Source: CAYXFD01 sp964464175 (lineage in GTDB: Bacteria; Cloacimonadota; Cloacimonadia; Cloacimonadales; JAJBBL01). From it: a stretch of 64,000 nt of DNA. Under the pieces are notes generated by a model. That model did not search any database. It was not told where the DNA came from and worked only from the letters and a program-made list of their open reading frames with translations. The stretch is from positions 1-64,000 of the forward strand of contig CAYXFD010000002.1 of the NCBI GenBank assembly GCA_964464175.1. The letters are read 5' to 3'. Within the stretch, counting starts at the first letter, position 1; every line of letters starts with the position of its first letter. This document shows positions 37,004 through 46,276 of this stretch, in pieces. The position numbers were made by a program, and so were the translations under genes.

Positions 37004-40000
37004 ATGAAGACCATGACGATTAACTGTAAAAAAGCCGTATTGCTTTTTTCGGTGTTTTTCACGATTTTTTTCCTGCTGCCCGTTTTTCAGTTGTCGGCAG
37101 CCTATTTTGAATTCTTACCGACAGTAATTGAGCAGCCGGATGGAACTATAATTAATTGTTTTGCTTCCGGAGACGAGTTCTTTAACTGGACCCATGATAG
37201 CGATGGTTACACGTTAATTGTGGGTGAAGACGGGTTTTATTATTATGGAGTGAGCGAAGGAGATCAGGTGACACCTACCCAATATCGGGCAGGGAGTGTC
37301 GATCCAAGGGAGATTGATCTCGAACCATGGGCAAAGATATCAGAAAGAGCGTATCAGGAAAAAAGAAGAGTCTATGAGGAACCGATAAACAGAACAAATG
37401 TCCGTGCTCCTCATGTGGGAACAATGAATAATCTGGTAATTTATATCAGATTTTCTGATGACAGTGAGTTTACCATACCCAGAACCACGTATGACAACCG
37501 CTTTAACAGTACCGATTCATCATCCATGAGACATTACTTTCAGGAAGTTTCCTATTATCAGCTTGATATTGTCAGCCATCACTATCCGATCTGTGACTTG
37601 ACGACAAATCTTTCCTACCAGGACAGTTATCCCCGCAGCTATTATCAGCCCTATCATGCCGTCAATAATCCTAACGGTTACAGCGGTGATACTCAGAGAA
37701 GAATACGGGAACATACTCTTCTTGCTAATGCCATAGACTATATCGAAAGTGAGCTATCCCCAAGTTTGGTAATTGATGCCGACAATGACGGTTATGTGGA
37801 TAATATCAGTTTTATAATCAGGGGTAACTCCGGTAATTGGGCAGACCTTCTCTGGGCTCATCGCTGGGTTCTCTATTCCTTTGATGTCTATCTTCACAAT
37901 AAACAGGTCTGGGATTATACCTTCCAACCGGAGAATCAAAGCAATGCTTCAACCCTCAGTCATGAAATGTTTCATACCTTGGGTGCTCCCGATCTCTACC
38001 GTTACAATTATAATGGTACACCTGTAGGTTCTTGGGATCTAATGGCTTCAGGATTTGTGCACATGGGGGCCTGGATGAAGTATAAATATGCTCAGCAGAA
38101 TTGGATTACCGAAATCCCCGAAATTAATTCCTCGGGTACTTACACCCTGGAACCACTGACATCCCCGATTAACAATGTCTATATGATTCAATCTCCCTAC
38201 TCCATCTATGAGTTTTTTGTCCTGGAATACAGAAAACAGGAGGGGCTTTATGAATCCAATCTTCCCGGATCCGGGCTTCTTGTTTACCGGATCGATTCCA
38301 GATATGACGGTAATGCTCAGGGACCTCCCGATGAAGTTTATATCTACAGGCATAACGGAACTCCGACAAATGAGGGTTCGATAAATATGGCACATTACAG
38401 CAGCTATATCGGGAGAACCGAGATAAATGATTTTAACACAAACCCGGTTAGCTTTCTCGGCAACGGCAATATTGGAGGACTTCATGTCCATTCAATTGGC
38501 GGAGCTGCTAACACTATTACTTTTTCCGTAACGATGGTTGGTGATCTTAATGCACCCTTCTTACATGAACCGGATAATCTGGCTAATGACGTATCTGTAA
38601 CTCCTGATTTCTCCTGGTCAAATGTCAATGTTGCTGAATATTATGAGTTTCAGTTAGCCCCTGATACCGAGTTTTCAGATCTTATCGCTGCTGAGACAAA
38701 TCTGATGACCAATTCATATCAGCTTTCAGAACCACTTGAAGTTGAGCAGACTTATTTCTGGCGGGTAAGATCTTCCAATGGAACGGAGATGAGTGACTGG
38801 TCTGAGTTGTTTAATTTCACTACCGCACATTTTTCTCCCCTGCAGCTCGATTTACCCGGCATTGCTTTTGGTAATGCCGTATGGGGCGATTTTAATAACG
38901 ACGGTTTCCTTGATTTTTTAGCGGCAGGAAATCAGCTTACCAAGCTATACAAAAATCTGGGTAATGGAAATTTTGTTGATACAGGAGTTACTCTTCCTTC
39001 TCTGAGAAATGCTTCGGCAGCCTGGGGCGATTTGACGAATAACGGATTTCTCGATTTTGTTATTATAGGGAGAGATAATAGTTTAACTGCCCACTCACTG
39101 ATATATCTTAATAATGGGGATGAGACTTTTACGGAGTTGGATGCCGGTTTGACCGGAGTGATGAACGGAGCAATAGCGATTGCAGATTACAACAACAATG
39201 GCTGGCTTGATCTTTTGATCTCGGGAGATACAGGAAATGAATATATTACAACACTATACGAGAATAATAATGGTGAAAGCTTTATTTCTGCAGCGGATCT
39301 AAATCTACCCGGCCTTGCTCTTGGTGACGCAGCCTGGGCTGATTTTAATAATAACGGACTACTTGATCTCTTACTTTCAGGTACGTCAGACCAGGGTGCT
39401 TATACAGACCTGTTTTTGAATGATGGTTATGGTTCTCTCTTACCTGCTAATTCAGGAATTGTAGGAGTCTCCGGTAGTACCCTCGATGTAGGTGATTATA
39501 ATAATAACGGATTTAAGGACATTATCATTGCCGGTAATTCTTCAGGAGGCCTGGTTACGAAGATCTACAGCAACAACGGGGACGGAACTTTCACCGATAT
39601 TCTTGCTCCATTACCCGGTATAGGCTTGGGGTCGGCAGCCTGGGGTGATTTCAACCAGAATGGAGAACTCGATGTAATACTGACCGGTTTCAACACTACC
39701 GCTGTCTATCGTAATGTTGCCGGTTCTTTTGAGGAGGTCAATTCCGGATTGCCTCCCTTGAGTACAAGTTCTGCTGCCTGGGCAGATTTTGACAACGATG
39801 GTGATCTCGATATTCTGCTCACCGGAAGCGGTGCTGAAGGGACAGTGCTAAAGGTTTATCAAAACCAGATCGGAACGAATGAGTTTTCCCCTAATACAGT
39901 CCCCTCAGAACCTGAAAATCCCGGATCAATTGTCGGCGGCTGCACAGTTTATCTTAGTTGGGATGGTTCAGTGGATTCCGTAACACCGGCCGAAGCATTA

Positions 40001-40540
40001 ACTTACAACGTATCGATAAGCAGCTACAGCGGAGGTGATGATGTTATGTCCTCTATGTCTGATCTTACCACCGGTTTCAGGAAAATCCCGGCAGAGGGGA
40101 ACGTGGGAAGAAGTACGGAATTTACGGTTTTCGGATTACCGGAAGGTATGTATTATTGGCGGGTTCAAGCCGTTGATAGCGCCTTTGCCGGTTCAGGATT
40201 TTCCCAGGAACAGAGTTTTCAGGTAAGTTCTTCCTCCACGGAAGAAATTCCCGTTTTACCCTTTATTACTGACTTGAGAGATAATTATCCCAATCCCTTC
40301 AATCCCGAAACCACAATCAGATTTTCACTCCGTCAGAATGAAAAGGTTACTCTGGAGATTTTCAATATTGCCGGTCAGAAAGTGACTACCCTGATCGATG
40401 ATCTTTTGCTGCCGGGTTACCATTCGGCCACCTGGAATGCAAAATCAGACAGCAATAGAGATATGGGGAGTGGAATCTATTTCTACCGTTTGAGGACTTC
40501 CAATTATCAACAGACCAGGAAGATGCTGTATCTGAAATAG
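37004..40540 (+). CDS. Secreted M6-type metalloprotease with FG-GAP-like repeats and type A sorting domain
   Basis: 1178 residues. A signal peptide (about 1-32) precedes an immune-inhibitor-A/M6-like protease domain with zinc motif HEMFHTLGAPD (His320, His324, Asp330; Glu321 catalytic) and a Met-turn-like GSWDLMASG. A fibronectin-type or Ig-like domain lies around 530-610. Seven repeats of the form xDFNNDGxLDxLLxG (about 625-945) resemble FG-GAP/VCBS blades of an integrin-like propeller. After another beta domain the C-terminus is a type A sorting domain (NYPNPFNPETTIRFSL to the end), as used by type IX secretion in related phyla. The start follows AAAGGAG. Role: extracellular protein digestion (inference). 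Confidence 0.93.
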   Translation: MKTMTINCKKAVLLFSVFFTIFFLLPVFQLSAAYFEFLPTVIEQPDGTIINCFASGDEFFNWTHDSDGYTLIVGEDGFYYYGVSEGDQVTPTQYRAGSVDPREIDLEPWAKISERAYQEKRRVYEEPINRTNVRAPHVGTMNNLVIYIRFSDDSEFTIPRTTYDNRFNSTDSSSMRHYFQEVSYYQLDIVSHHYPICDLTTNLSYQDSYPRSYYQPYHAVNNPNGYSGDTQRRIREHTLLANAIDYIESELSPSLVIDADNDGYVDNISFIIRGNSGNWADLLWAHRWVLYSFDVYLHNKQVWDYTFQPENQSNASTLSHEMFHTLGAPDLYRYNYNGTPVGSWDLMASGFVHMGAWMKYKYAQQNWITEIPEINSSGTYTLEPLTSPINNVYMIQSPYSIYEFFVLEYRKQEGLYESNLPGSGLLVYRIDSRYDGNAQGPPDEVYIYRHNGTPTNEGSINMAHYSSYIGRTEINDFNTNPVSFLGNGNIGGLHVHSIGGAANTITFSVTMVGDLNAPFLHEPDNLANDVSVTPDFSWSNVNVAEYYEFQLAPDTEFSDLIAAETNLMTNSYQLSEPLEVEQTYFWRVRSSNGTEMSDWSELFNFTTAHFSPLQLDLPGIAFGNAVWGDFNNDGFLDFLAAGNQLTKLYKNLGNGNFVDTGVTLPSLRNASAAWGDLTNNGFLDFVIIGRDNSLTAHSLIYLNNGDETFTELDAGLTGVMNGAIAIADYNNNGWLDLLISGDTGNEYITTLYENNNGESFISAADLNLPGLALGDAAWADFNNNGLLDLLLSGTSDQGAYTDLFLNDGYGSLLPANSGIVGVSGSTLDVGDYNNNGFKDIIIAGNSSGGLVTKIYSNNGDGTFTDILAPLPGIGLGSAAWGDFNQNGELDVILTGFNTTAVYRNVAGSFEEVNSGLPPLSTSSAAWADFDNDGDLDILLTGSGAEGTVLKVYQNQIGTNEFSPNTVPSEPENPGSIVGGCTVYLSWDGSVDSVTPAEALTYNVSISSYSGGDDVMSSMSDLTTGFRKIPAEGNVGRSTEFTVFGLPEGMYYWRVQAVDSAFAGSGFSQEQSFQVSSSSTEEIPVLPFITDLRDNYPNPFNPETTIRFSLRQNEKVTLEIFNIAGQKVTTLIDDLLLPGYHSATWNAKSDSNRDMGSGIYFYRLRTSNYQQTRKMLYLK

Positions 40541-40566
40541 AACCAGCAGGAAATAGTCGTTTTTTA

Positions 40567-40597
40567 CAAAGGGAGCAGTCCAAAACTGCTCCCTTTG
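40567..40597 (+). terminator. Hairpin after the protease gene, probable terminator
   Basis: A perfect 13-bp stem (CAAAGGGAGCAGT at 40567-40579 with its complement at 40585-40597) and a five-base loop. The downstream flank is not T-rich (GTGTAAATG), so efficiency is uncertain. Confidence 0.55.
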
Positions 40598-40959
40598 GTG
40601 TAAATGTTTGAAAAAAGGTTGATAATCCTTAAGCCCAAGAGGCTTTAAGAAGCGCTTCTTTAAATCTTTAGGAAGAACCTTATGTTATCCTGAAATGTTT
40701 CTGCTGCCGGAGATAAACTCTTGATTTCTCTATTCTGAGAAGGAGATACCCGAATAGTGAAGCTAAGGATTTAATGTTAAAAAGGGAATTCTTCCACAAT
40801 GGAACAATAATTGCATTAAATTCTTTTGCATGAAATGGGAATTACCACAGCCGGTAGATATGAGCGGCTAAGACTCCCATAACTGTCATTTGTTTACTGC
40901 TGAAAGTCATGTTGAATGAGTAATAAAGGGTTATTCCGGATAGTATGTGTGGAGGTAAT
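40598..40959. other. Intergenic region with a 14-bp palindrome
   Basis: Between two secreted-protein genes. It contains the perfect palindrome AAGAAGCGCTTCTT at 40647-40660, directly after a small imperfect hairpin (CTTAAGCC with GGCTTTAAG). No promoter of good quality was found; the next gene has GGAGG immediately upstream. Confidence 0.4.
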
Positions 40960-43749
40960 ATGAAAGTGAGAGTTATTACAGGCTTCTTAATGATTCTTCT
41001 GTTAACGATGTTAACAGCACTGCAGGCAATAATGGGTGAACCATTCATCTGGAATCAGCAAGCTGGACAGGCACGATTTGCCGGTCAGAATAGCCTGAGG
41101 AGAGTTGGGGAGACAATTCATGCTGTTTTTTTAGAGCAAGCGGAAGATACTTATACGATCTACTATGCCTGTTCAACAGAACCATTCACAGATGTAAGCT
41201 ATTTAGAGATTGACCAGTATGAGAGCATCTTCTTTCTCGGTGAGCCGGTACTGGAGATAATACCTGACGGCACTGTTTTCATTTTCTATCCCCGAACAGG
41301 AGACGAAGATGAATACATTTCGGATCTATTTATTGCAGAGATCAGCAGTGAAGGAACTCTCACCGATCTCAGTTTGCTGGACGAGTACATTTTTCAAGGA
41401 ACCAAGACAGCCTTCTCAGCCGGGGATCTTTATCTTCTTTCCGCTGAAGGATACCGGGAAGCTACACCGGGAAAAAATCTCTATTATGATAAATTTCTGG
41501 GCTTAGACGGAGTTGAAGGAAACTTTCGTTTTACCGGGCTGGATGTTATTAACGGCAGGGTTCACTCCAATACCGATATCTGGATAAGGAATTATATGGG
41601 TTGGCCCACCTTCAATGATTTGGTTACGACTTCGGGATCAATAAGAGTTTATCCTGGGGGTGGTACTAATTATCCTGAAGAAACCATCTTTCCGGGCGGG
41701 CTGATAGAAAATTATCCGGAGATCAAAGGTTCATTATCAGCAGATAAAGTCAGGATGAACGGCATACGACCTTTCGGATCAGTTCAGTATGACAACAGGA
41801 TAGCTTTCGTAACGATAAACGGATCTACCTATAATTCTTTTATCGGAACTATTGTCGAAGGTCCGGTCGAAGAGTTTATTATCTATGATTCCTATCCCCC
41901 CTACGGACCTGTTGGTGACTCTTTAGGGGTTAACTACATTACGAGAAAAGACACAGTCTGGACTGCCGGACCTTCCGGTACATTGATAGATCAGTCTGTT
42001 TTTGTACCTTTCGAGTTGTGGATATCGGGAAATGTAGGGGGGAGGCAGACCTGGGCGAGTGCCGCAAATATCTATATCAAAGATGACCTTACCTATCAAA
42101 ATACTATTCCGGGGCAGCCTCCTGACGGAGGTCCGGCAGGTGAATATCCCTATAATGAAACTGATGCCCTGGCATTAATCTCAGAAAAATCGATCTATGT
42201 TCAATATGGCTACAGGCATCCGCAGGACTCACTCAGGTATAAACCCAACACTCAGGGTATCTACATATATGGTTTACTCATCGCGGCAGGAGATGATGAA
42301 CCGAATCCCTTTGATGCCGGGATCTTTACTTTCCAGTATCAGTTTCCCAAAGGTTCTACTCCCCCCCAGACCTGGAATGATCTTGATTACAGTAACATTG
42401 ATCTACACCGTTTTCGTTATCCGACGACTGCATTTCATCCCTGGCCGCCCGGGCTGGACTATCCCTGGTATAATCCTCTATGGCCGGAACCGGGACCTAT
42501 ATATCAAGTTCCTGCCATACCTAATCCTGACGGTTTGCCCTCTGTTACCTATCTGCGTGGTACGATATATCTTTATGGAGGCACGGCAACCAGAAGGGCT
42601 GGTTTCGTCAGAAGAAGCGGGCATCATGACTACGATACCGGAATATGGGACATCGAAAACCATGTCTTCGGTGCTCCGACTTCCATTTTGTCACCACCGG
42701 GAGGAGCAATCGGATATGATAAAGATTATTATTACGATACAAGGTTGAGTTCAGTCTCCCCCCCCGACATTTCCGACGGTTATATTATCCCGGAGGGAGA
42801 GTCTCAGCCCAGGATCCGGTTATCTAAAAAGAATACTGCAGATGATTACTGGGAGACTATCTTTGAAGAATACGGAATCCCCGGTGCTCAGCATCTTTGC
42901 AGCTTCAATGAACAGGTAGTATTTGTTAGCGATAAGTATCTATACTTTTCTGATGAAGGGGGCAACTTCACCTGTTATCCGCTTCTTAATTATCTGGCGG
43001 AAGAAGAGGAGATAATTGATATGTTACTCCTGGCAGATGCTCTCTATCTCATCAGCAGCGAGTCTGACCATAGTTTTTTGAGAAAAGTCTCTCTACCCGC
43101 TAATGAATGGACTCTGTTAGCTACGAGGATTTGTAGCGGGCAACAACAGGCATTGGCTTATGATCAGGAGTATATTGTTTGGGCAGCTCCAGCAGATAGT
43201 GAAATTATGCGGATAGACTTCTATGATCTCTTCGGAGAGCTTATCCATGAATACAACTGGCAGCATGGAATCCCGAGACCTGACGGTTACTGTTATAAAA
43301 GCAGCCGCTTGGCTCTAATCAAAGATGGAGATGAAGTAACGATAGCTGTTTATAATGCCAGAGTAGGTGAGAACTATTATGGTTCCGGAGACATATTCAT
43401 TGCTGTCGGAACGATGGATTTCCAGTCAAGCGAACCGGTAGATTTGGTTCCCGGGATTTTTGATCTCAGCCATTATCCGAATCCTGCCTTTTCCTCTAAG
43501 AACCGGAGCGAATCACTGCTCAATATCCGTTTTGCTCTTCCTGAAAGATCATTCGTCAATATTAGCCTCTATAATCTCAGAGGGCAGCTGGTAAGGAGCT
43601 TGGTGAGCCAGGATTTTAGCAGGGGAGAGCATGAAGTGTCCTGGGACGGAAAAGATAACCGAAACAGAAAAGCAGCAAAGGGTCTTTATTTATATAGAAT
43701 AGATACCGGCAAGGCTCAAGCAGTCAATAAGTTGCTGATCCTGGATTAA
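40960..43749 (+). CDS. Secreted protein with type A sorting domain, function unknown
   Basis: 929 residues with a signal peptide (about 1-28) and a C-terminal type A (Por/T9SS-like) sorting domain: HYPNPAFSSKNRSESLLNI, LYNLRGQLVRSLV and GLYLYRIDTGKAQAVNKLLI. The central part has a segment GLDVINGRVHSNTDIWIRN and is rich in Pro, Gly and Tyr, with predicted beta structure. No enzymatic motif is recognised. The start at 40960 is set by GGAGG; the frame's earlier start is upstream of it. It follows the M6-type protease gene in the same direction, suggesting a shared extracellular role (inference). Confidence 0.87.
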   Translation: MKVRVITGFLMILLLTMLTALQAIMGEPFIWNQQAGQARFAGQNSLRRVGETIHAVFLEQAEDTYTIYYACSTEPFTDVSYLEIDQYESIFFLGEPVLEIIPDGTVFIFYPRTGDEDEYISDLFIAEISSEGTLTDLSLLDEYIFQGTKTAFSAGDLYLLSAEGYREATPGKNLYYDKFLGLDGVEGNFRFTGLDVINGRVHSNTDIWIRNYMGWPTFNDLVTTSGSIRVYPGGGTNYPEETIFPGGLIENYPEIKGSLSADKVRMNGIRPFGSVQYDNRIAFVTINGSTYNSFIGTIVEGPVEEFIIYDSYPPYGPVGDSLGVNYITRKDTVWTAGPSGTLIDQSVFVPFELWISGNVGGRQTWASAANIYIKDDLTYQNTIPGQPPDGGPAGEYPYNETDALALISEKSIYVQYGYRHPQDSLRYKPNTQGIYIYGLLIAAGDDEPNPFDAGIFTFQYQFPKGSTPPQTWNDLDYSNIDLHRFRYPTTAFHPWPPGLDYPWYNPLWPEPGPIYQVPAIPNPDGLPSVTYLRGTIYLYGGTATRRAGFVRRSGHHDYDTGIWDIENHVFGAPTSILSPPGGAIGYDKDYYYDTRLSSVSPPDISDGYIIPEGESQPRIRLSKKNTADDYWETIFEEYGIPGAQHLCSFNEQVVFVSDKYLYFSDEGGNFTCYPLLNYLAEEEEIIDMLLLADALYLISSESDHSFLRKVSLPANEWTLLATRICSGQQQALAYDQEYIVWAAPADSEIMRIDFYDLFGELIHEYNWQHGIPRPDGYCYKSSRLALIKDGDEVTIAVYNARVGENYYGSGDIFIAVGTMDFQSSEPVDLVPGIFDLSHYPNPAFSSKNRSESLLNIRFALPERSFVNISLYNLRGQLVRSLVSQDFSRGEHEVSWDGKDNRNRKAAKGLYLYRIDTGKAQAVNKLLILD

Positions 43750-43847
43750 CTCTGCGGTTTAAGAGAAGCGGTTCCTTTGCCGGATATCGTCTTAAGAAGC
43801 ACGTATTGTTTTTTTTACTCGGAGGCACATATAGAGGGGAGGGTTAA

Positions 43848-43924
43848 GGGCGTTTCGCTCTGTTCAGGTAAGGGATCCTACTTACTCTTTCTCTTGGCAG
43901 AAAAACACAGAGTTTGAAACGCCC
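43848..43924. other. Long structured inverted repeat, possible RNA
   Basis: GGGCGTTTC (43848-43856) pairs with GAAACGCCC (43916-43924), and CTCTGT (43858-43863) pairs with ACAGAG (43907-43912), with a small internal loop between the two helices. Inside, GTAAG (43868-43872) can pair with CTTAC (43881-43885). No gene overlaps it. It lies downstream of both flanking genes (plus-strand 929-residue gene; minus-strand tRNA-Asp). Confidence 0.5.
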
Positions 43925-44045
43925 GTTTTGTTGATAAGATACTCAGATTTTTTGATGATACAATTACTATTATGAAGATGATTATCGGAACAGGAAGTAC
44001 CTTGCTTAGGCGATGTTTTATTTCTTACTGATGTGAGCGAAAAAA

Positions 44046-44123
44046 TGGCGGGAGCGACGGGACTCGAACTCGCGACCTCCTGCGTGACAGGCAGGCGTTC
44101 TAACCAAACTGAACTACGCCCCC
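44046..44123 (-). tRNA. tRNA-Asp (GTC)
   Basis: Cloverleaf on the minus strand, 78 nt with encoded CCA (plus 44046-44048). Acceptor GGGGGCG pairs with CGCTCCC, D stem GTTC with GAAC, and anticodon stem CCTGC with GCAGG. Loop CTGTCAC contains the anticodon GTC (plus 44086-44088). The T stem has one A-C mismatch around TTCGAGT. A frame crossing this region (43882-44139) is not a gene. Confidence 0.95.
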
Positions 44124-44134
44124 GCAATTCAATT

Positions 44135-44165
44135 TCCATATCGGGAAGAGCGGTTTTCTTGTCAA
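44135..44165 (-). promoter_or_regulatory. Candidate tRNA-Asp promoter
   Basis: A perfect TTGACA (plus 44160-44165) lies upstream of TATGGA (plus 44135-44140), just ahead of the tRNA 5' end. The 19-bp spacing is long, hence moderate confidence. Confidence 0.5.
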
Positions 44166-44314
44166 CCAGTTTTTTTACTTTTTTTTCGAGACAAAGTCAT
44201 CTACCTTTTTATGAGGGGAATTGAGAGCCTTTTACAATTTGAGAAATCTTCTTAATCAAGCGAGAATCAGGTTTCGAAGGATTCATTTCATTTTAAGATC
44301 TCTTAGGTATTTCC

Positions 44315-44342
44315 TTGCAATAATAGCGCCTTTTGTTATTAT
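44315..44342 (+). promoter_or_regulatory. Promoter of hslO
   Basis: TTGCAA (44315-44320), a 16-bp spacer and TATTAT (44337-44342), followed by a short leader and GGAGG before the ATG at 44375. Confidence 0.6.
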
Positions 44343-44374
44343 GGGTTTGAGCATTTAAAAGAAACGGAGGCAAA

Positions 44375-45286
44375 ATGCCGGATAGAATAGTCAAAGGGAT
44401 CAGTAAAAACCAAGAGTTAAGATTCATGACAGCAGAAACTACAATTACCGCTGAGGAAGGGAGAAAAGTCCATTCACTCTCTCCTGTTAAAGCGGTGATC
44501 TTCGGAAAACTCCTCACAGCCGCTCTGTTATTCGGAGCAGATTTAAAGGATAAGAGGTTTCTCGTTACTTTAAAAACAGTATTCAAAGATCCAGCTGACT
44601 ACATAATAGTAACAGCAAACAATTCCGGTCTGGTCAAAGGGTATCCCAGACTGACTTTTTCCGACAATATCTCATCACTGCAGGGAATGGATCAGTTTGC
44701 CGTTAATAAGGTCATTCGGGAGCAGCTGAAATCTCAGTTGAAAGAGGGTGTTTTTCATGTTAGTAAAGATTTGGGAATGAAATCTCCTCATAATGGGAGT
44801 GCTTCTATGATCACCGGAGAGATAGCCAGGGATATAACCTACTATTTTACAGTCTCGGAACAGATTCCTTCCATAGTAGGTCTAAGTGTGATACTCAACG
44901 AGGACGGGTCAGTCAGAAAAGCTGTCGGATTCTTTGTGCAGTTATTGCCTGAGGCGGGTGACGAAACGATAGAACTACTTGAGAAGAACATGCAGAGATT
45001 ACCGGAAATAATTGATCTTCTGGAAATGGGAATGACCATCGAGCAGATATTGTCCGAGATGATTCTAAAAGACATTGATCATGAAGTAACAATGGAAATA
45101 CCGGTTAAATATCACTGTGACTGCTCGTCTGAGCGTTTCAAAAAGGGATTGCTCCTACTTGGCAAGGGAGAATTAGCGGAATTGATCAAGGGAGACGCCA
45201 CTCTGGAATTACAATGCCATTATTGCAATCAAGTATATATATTTCAACGGACTGAGATATCACGTTTATTACCGGAAGCTGATTAA
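44375..45286 (+). CDS. hslO: Redox-regulated chaperone Hsp33
   Basis: 303 residues of the Hsp33 family, a holdase activated by oxidation and unfolding. The N-terminal domain begins DRIVKGISKNQELRFMTAE and includes ETTITAEEGRKVHSLSP. The C-terminal zinc centre has a CxC motif (YHCDCSSERF) and CHYCNQVY, providing the four Cys ligands. The start follows CGGAGG. Length is close to the family norm. In an anaerobe it suggests protection during oxygen exposure (inference). Confidence 0.95.
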   Translation: MPDRIVKGISKNQELRFMTAETTITAEEGRKVHSLSPVKAVIFGKLLTAALLFGADLKDKRFLVTLKTVFKDPADYIIVTANNSGLVKGYPRLTFSDNISSLQGMDQFAVNKVIREQLKSQLKEGVFHVSKDLGMKSPHNGSASMITGEIARDITYYFTVSEQIPSIVGLSVILNEDGSVRKAVGFFVQLLPEAGDETIELLEKNMQRLPEIIDLLEMGMTIEQILSEMILKDIDHEVTMEIPVKYHCDCSSERFKKGLLLLGKGELAELIKGDATLELQCHYCNQVYIFQRTEISRLLPEAD

Positions 45287-45352
45287 CAGCTGGATAGTGC
45301 TCTTTTCAAATGAGTTCGGGTCTTATATTGAATAAAAAAAGGAGTAAACCAG

Positions 45353-46243
45353 ATGGATAGTAATGTGTTAATTGCCTTTCTACTTACCCTGGGAGCAGGC
45401 TTGGCTACAGGGATCGGGAGTTTTTTGGCCTTTTTTACGAAACGGACAAACACAAGATTTCTGGCAGTAACTCTCGGTTTTTCAGCCGGAGTAATGGTTT
45501 ATGTCTCTATGATAGAGATTTTTGCCAAGGCTCAAGAAACACTTACGGCAGAGTTGGGGAAAGGACCGGGATCATGGCTGACAGTAGCCTCCTTTTTTGC
45601 CGGGATTGTGTTGATCGGTGTAATTGATAAAATAGTTCCCAATGTAGAAAACCCCCACGAGTTTCATAAAATTGAAGAAATTAAGCAAATAGAAAAGAAG
45701 ATAGAAGAAGAGATAAAGGATGAAAGCCAGCAGAAAGCAACGGGATCTCTGGTTTCGGGAAAGAGTAAAAATGAGTTCTCAATAGATCCCAAAATGCTTC
45801 ACAGAATGGGAATCTTTACGGCTTTAGCCATTACTATCCATAATTTTCCCGAAGGGTTGGCAACCTTTATTGCTGCCTTGCAGGAGCCTGCTCTGGGAGT
45901 AGCTATCGCCATTGCTATCGCCCTGCACAATATTCCCGAAGGAATTGCAGTCTCGGTACCAATCTATTATGCTACCGGCAGTAAGAAGAAAGCCTTTTAC
46001 TATTCCTTTCTTTCCGGTCTGGCTGAACCTCTGGGAGCTATAGTTGGTTATCTGCTCCTGATGCCCTTTCTTACAGATACGCTCTTTGGCATTGTTTTTG
46101 CCATGGTGGGGGGGATAATGGTCTATATCTCTTTTGATGAGCTGCTTCCGGCAGCCCAGAAATACGGGGAACTCCATCTTTCCATCTATGGTTTGGTGGT
46201 CGGTATGGCAGTTATGGCTCTCAGCCTGCTGATGCTCTTTTAA
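45353..46243 (+). CDS. ZIP-family metal transporter (ZupT-like)
   Basis: Integral membrane divalent metal permease of 296 residues with about eight membrane segments. Two metal-binding signatures stand out: HNFPEGLATF and HNIPEGIAVSVP, in consecutive helices. A charged loop (about 100-140) rich in Lys and Glu precedes them, which is common in ZIP proteins. Zinc or iron uptake is likely. Start follows AAAGGAG. It lies 66 bp after hslO in the same direction and converges on the permease gene, with only 33 bp between. Confidence 0.93.
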   Translation: MDSNVLIAFLLTLGAGLATGIGSFLAFFTKRTNTRFLAVTLGFSAGVMVYVSMIEIFAKAQETLTAELGKGPGSWLTVASFFAGIVLIGVIDKIVPNVENPHEFHKIEEIKQIEKKIEEEIKDESQQKATGSLVSGKSKNEFSIDPKMLHRMGIFTALAITIHNFPEGLATFIAALQEPALGVAIAIAIALHNIPEGIAVSVPIYYATGSKKKAFYYSFLSGLAEPLGAIVGYLLLMPFLTDTLFGIVFAMVGGIMVYISFDELLPAAQKYGELHLSIYGLVVGMAVMALSLLMLF

Positions 46244-46276
46244 TCCAGTATCAGAGCCTGATGTTTTCCTCAGAGA

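Noticed and set aside
42197..42748. 183-codon plus-strand frame inside the 929-residue secreted-protein gene
   Set aside because: Out-of-frame shadow; the enclosing frame has a signal peptide and sorting domain.
43882..44139. 85-codon minus-strand frame overlapping tRNA-Asp
   Set aside because: It includes the complete tRNA gene and has no recognisable domain.
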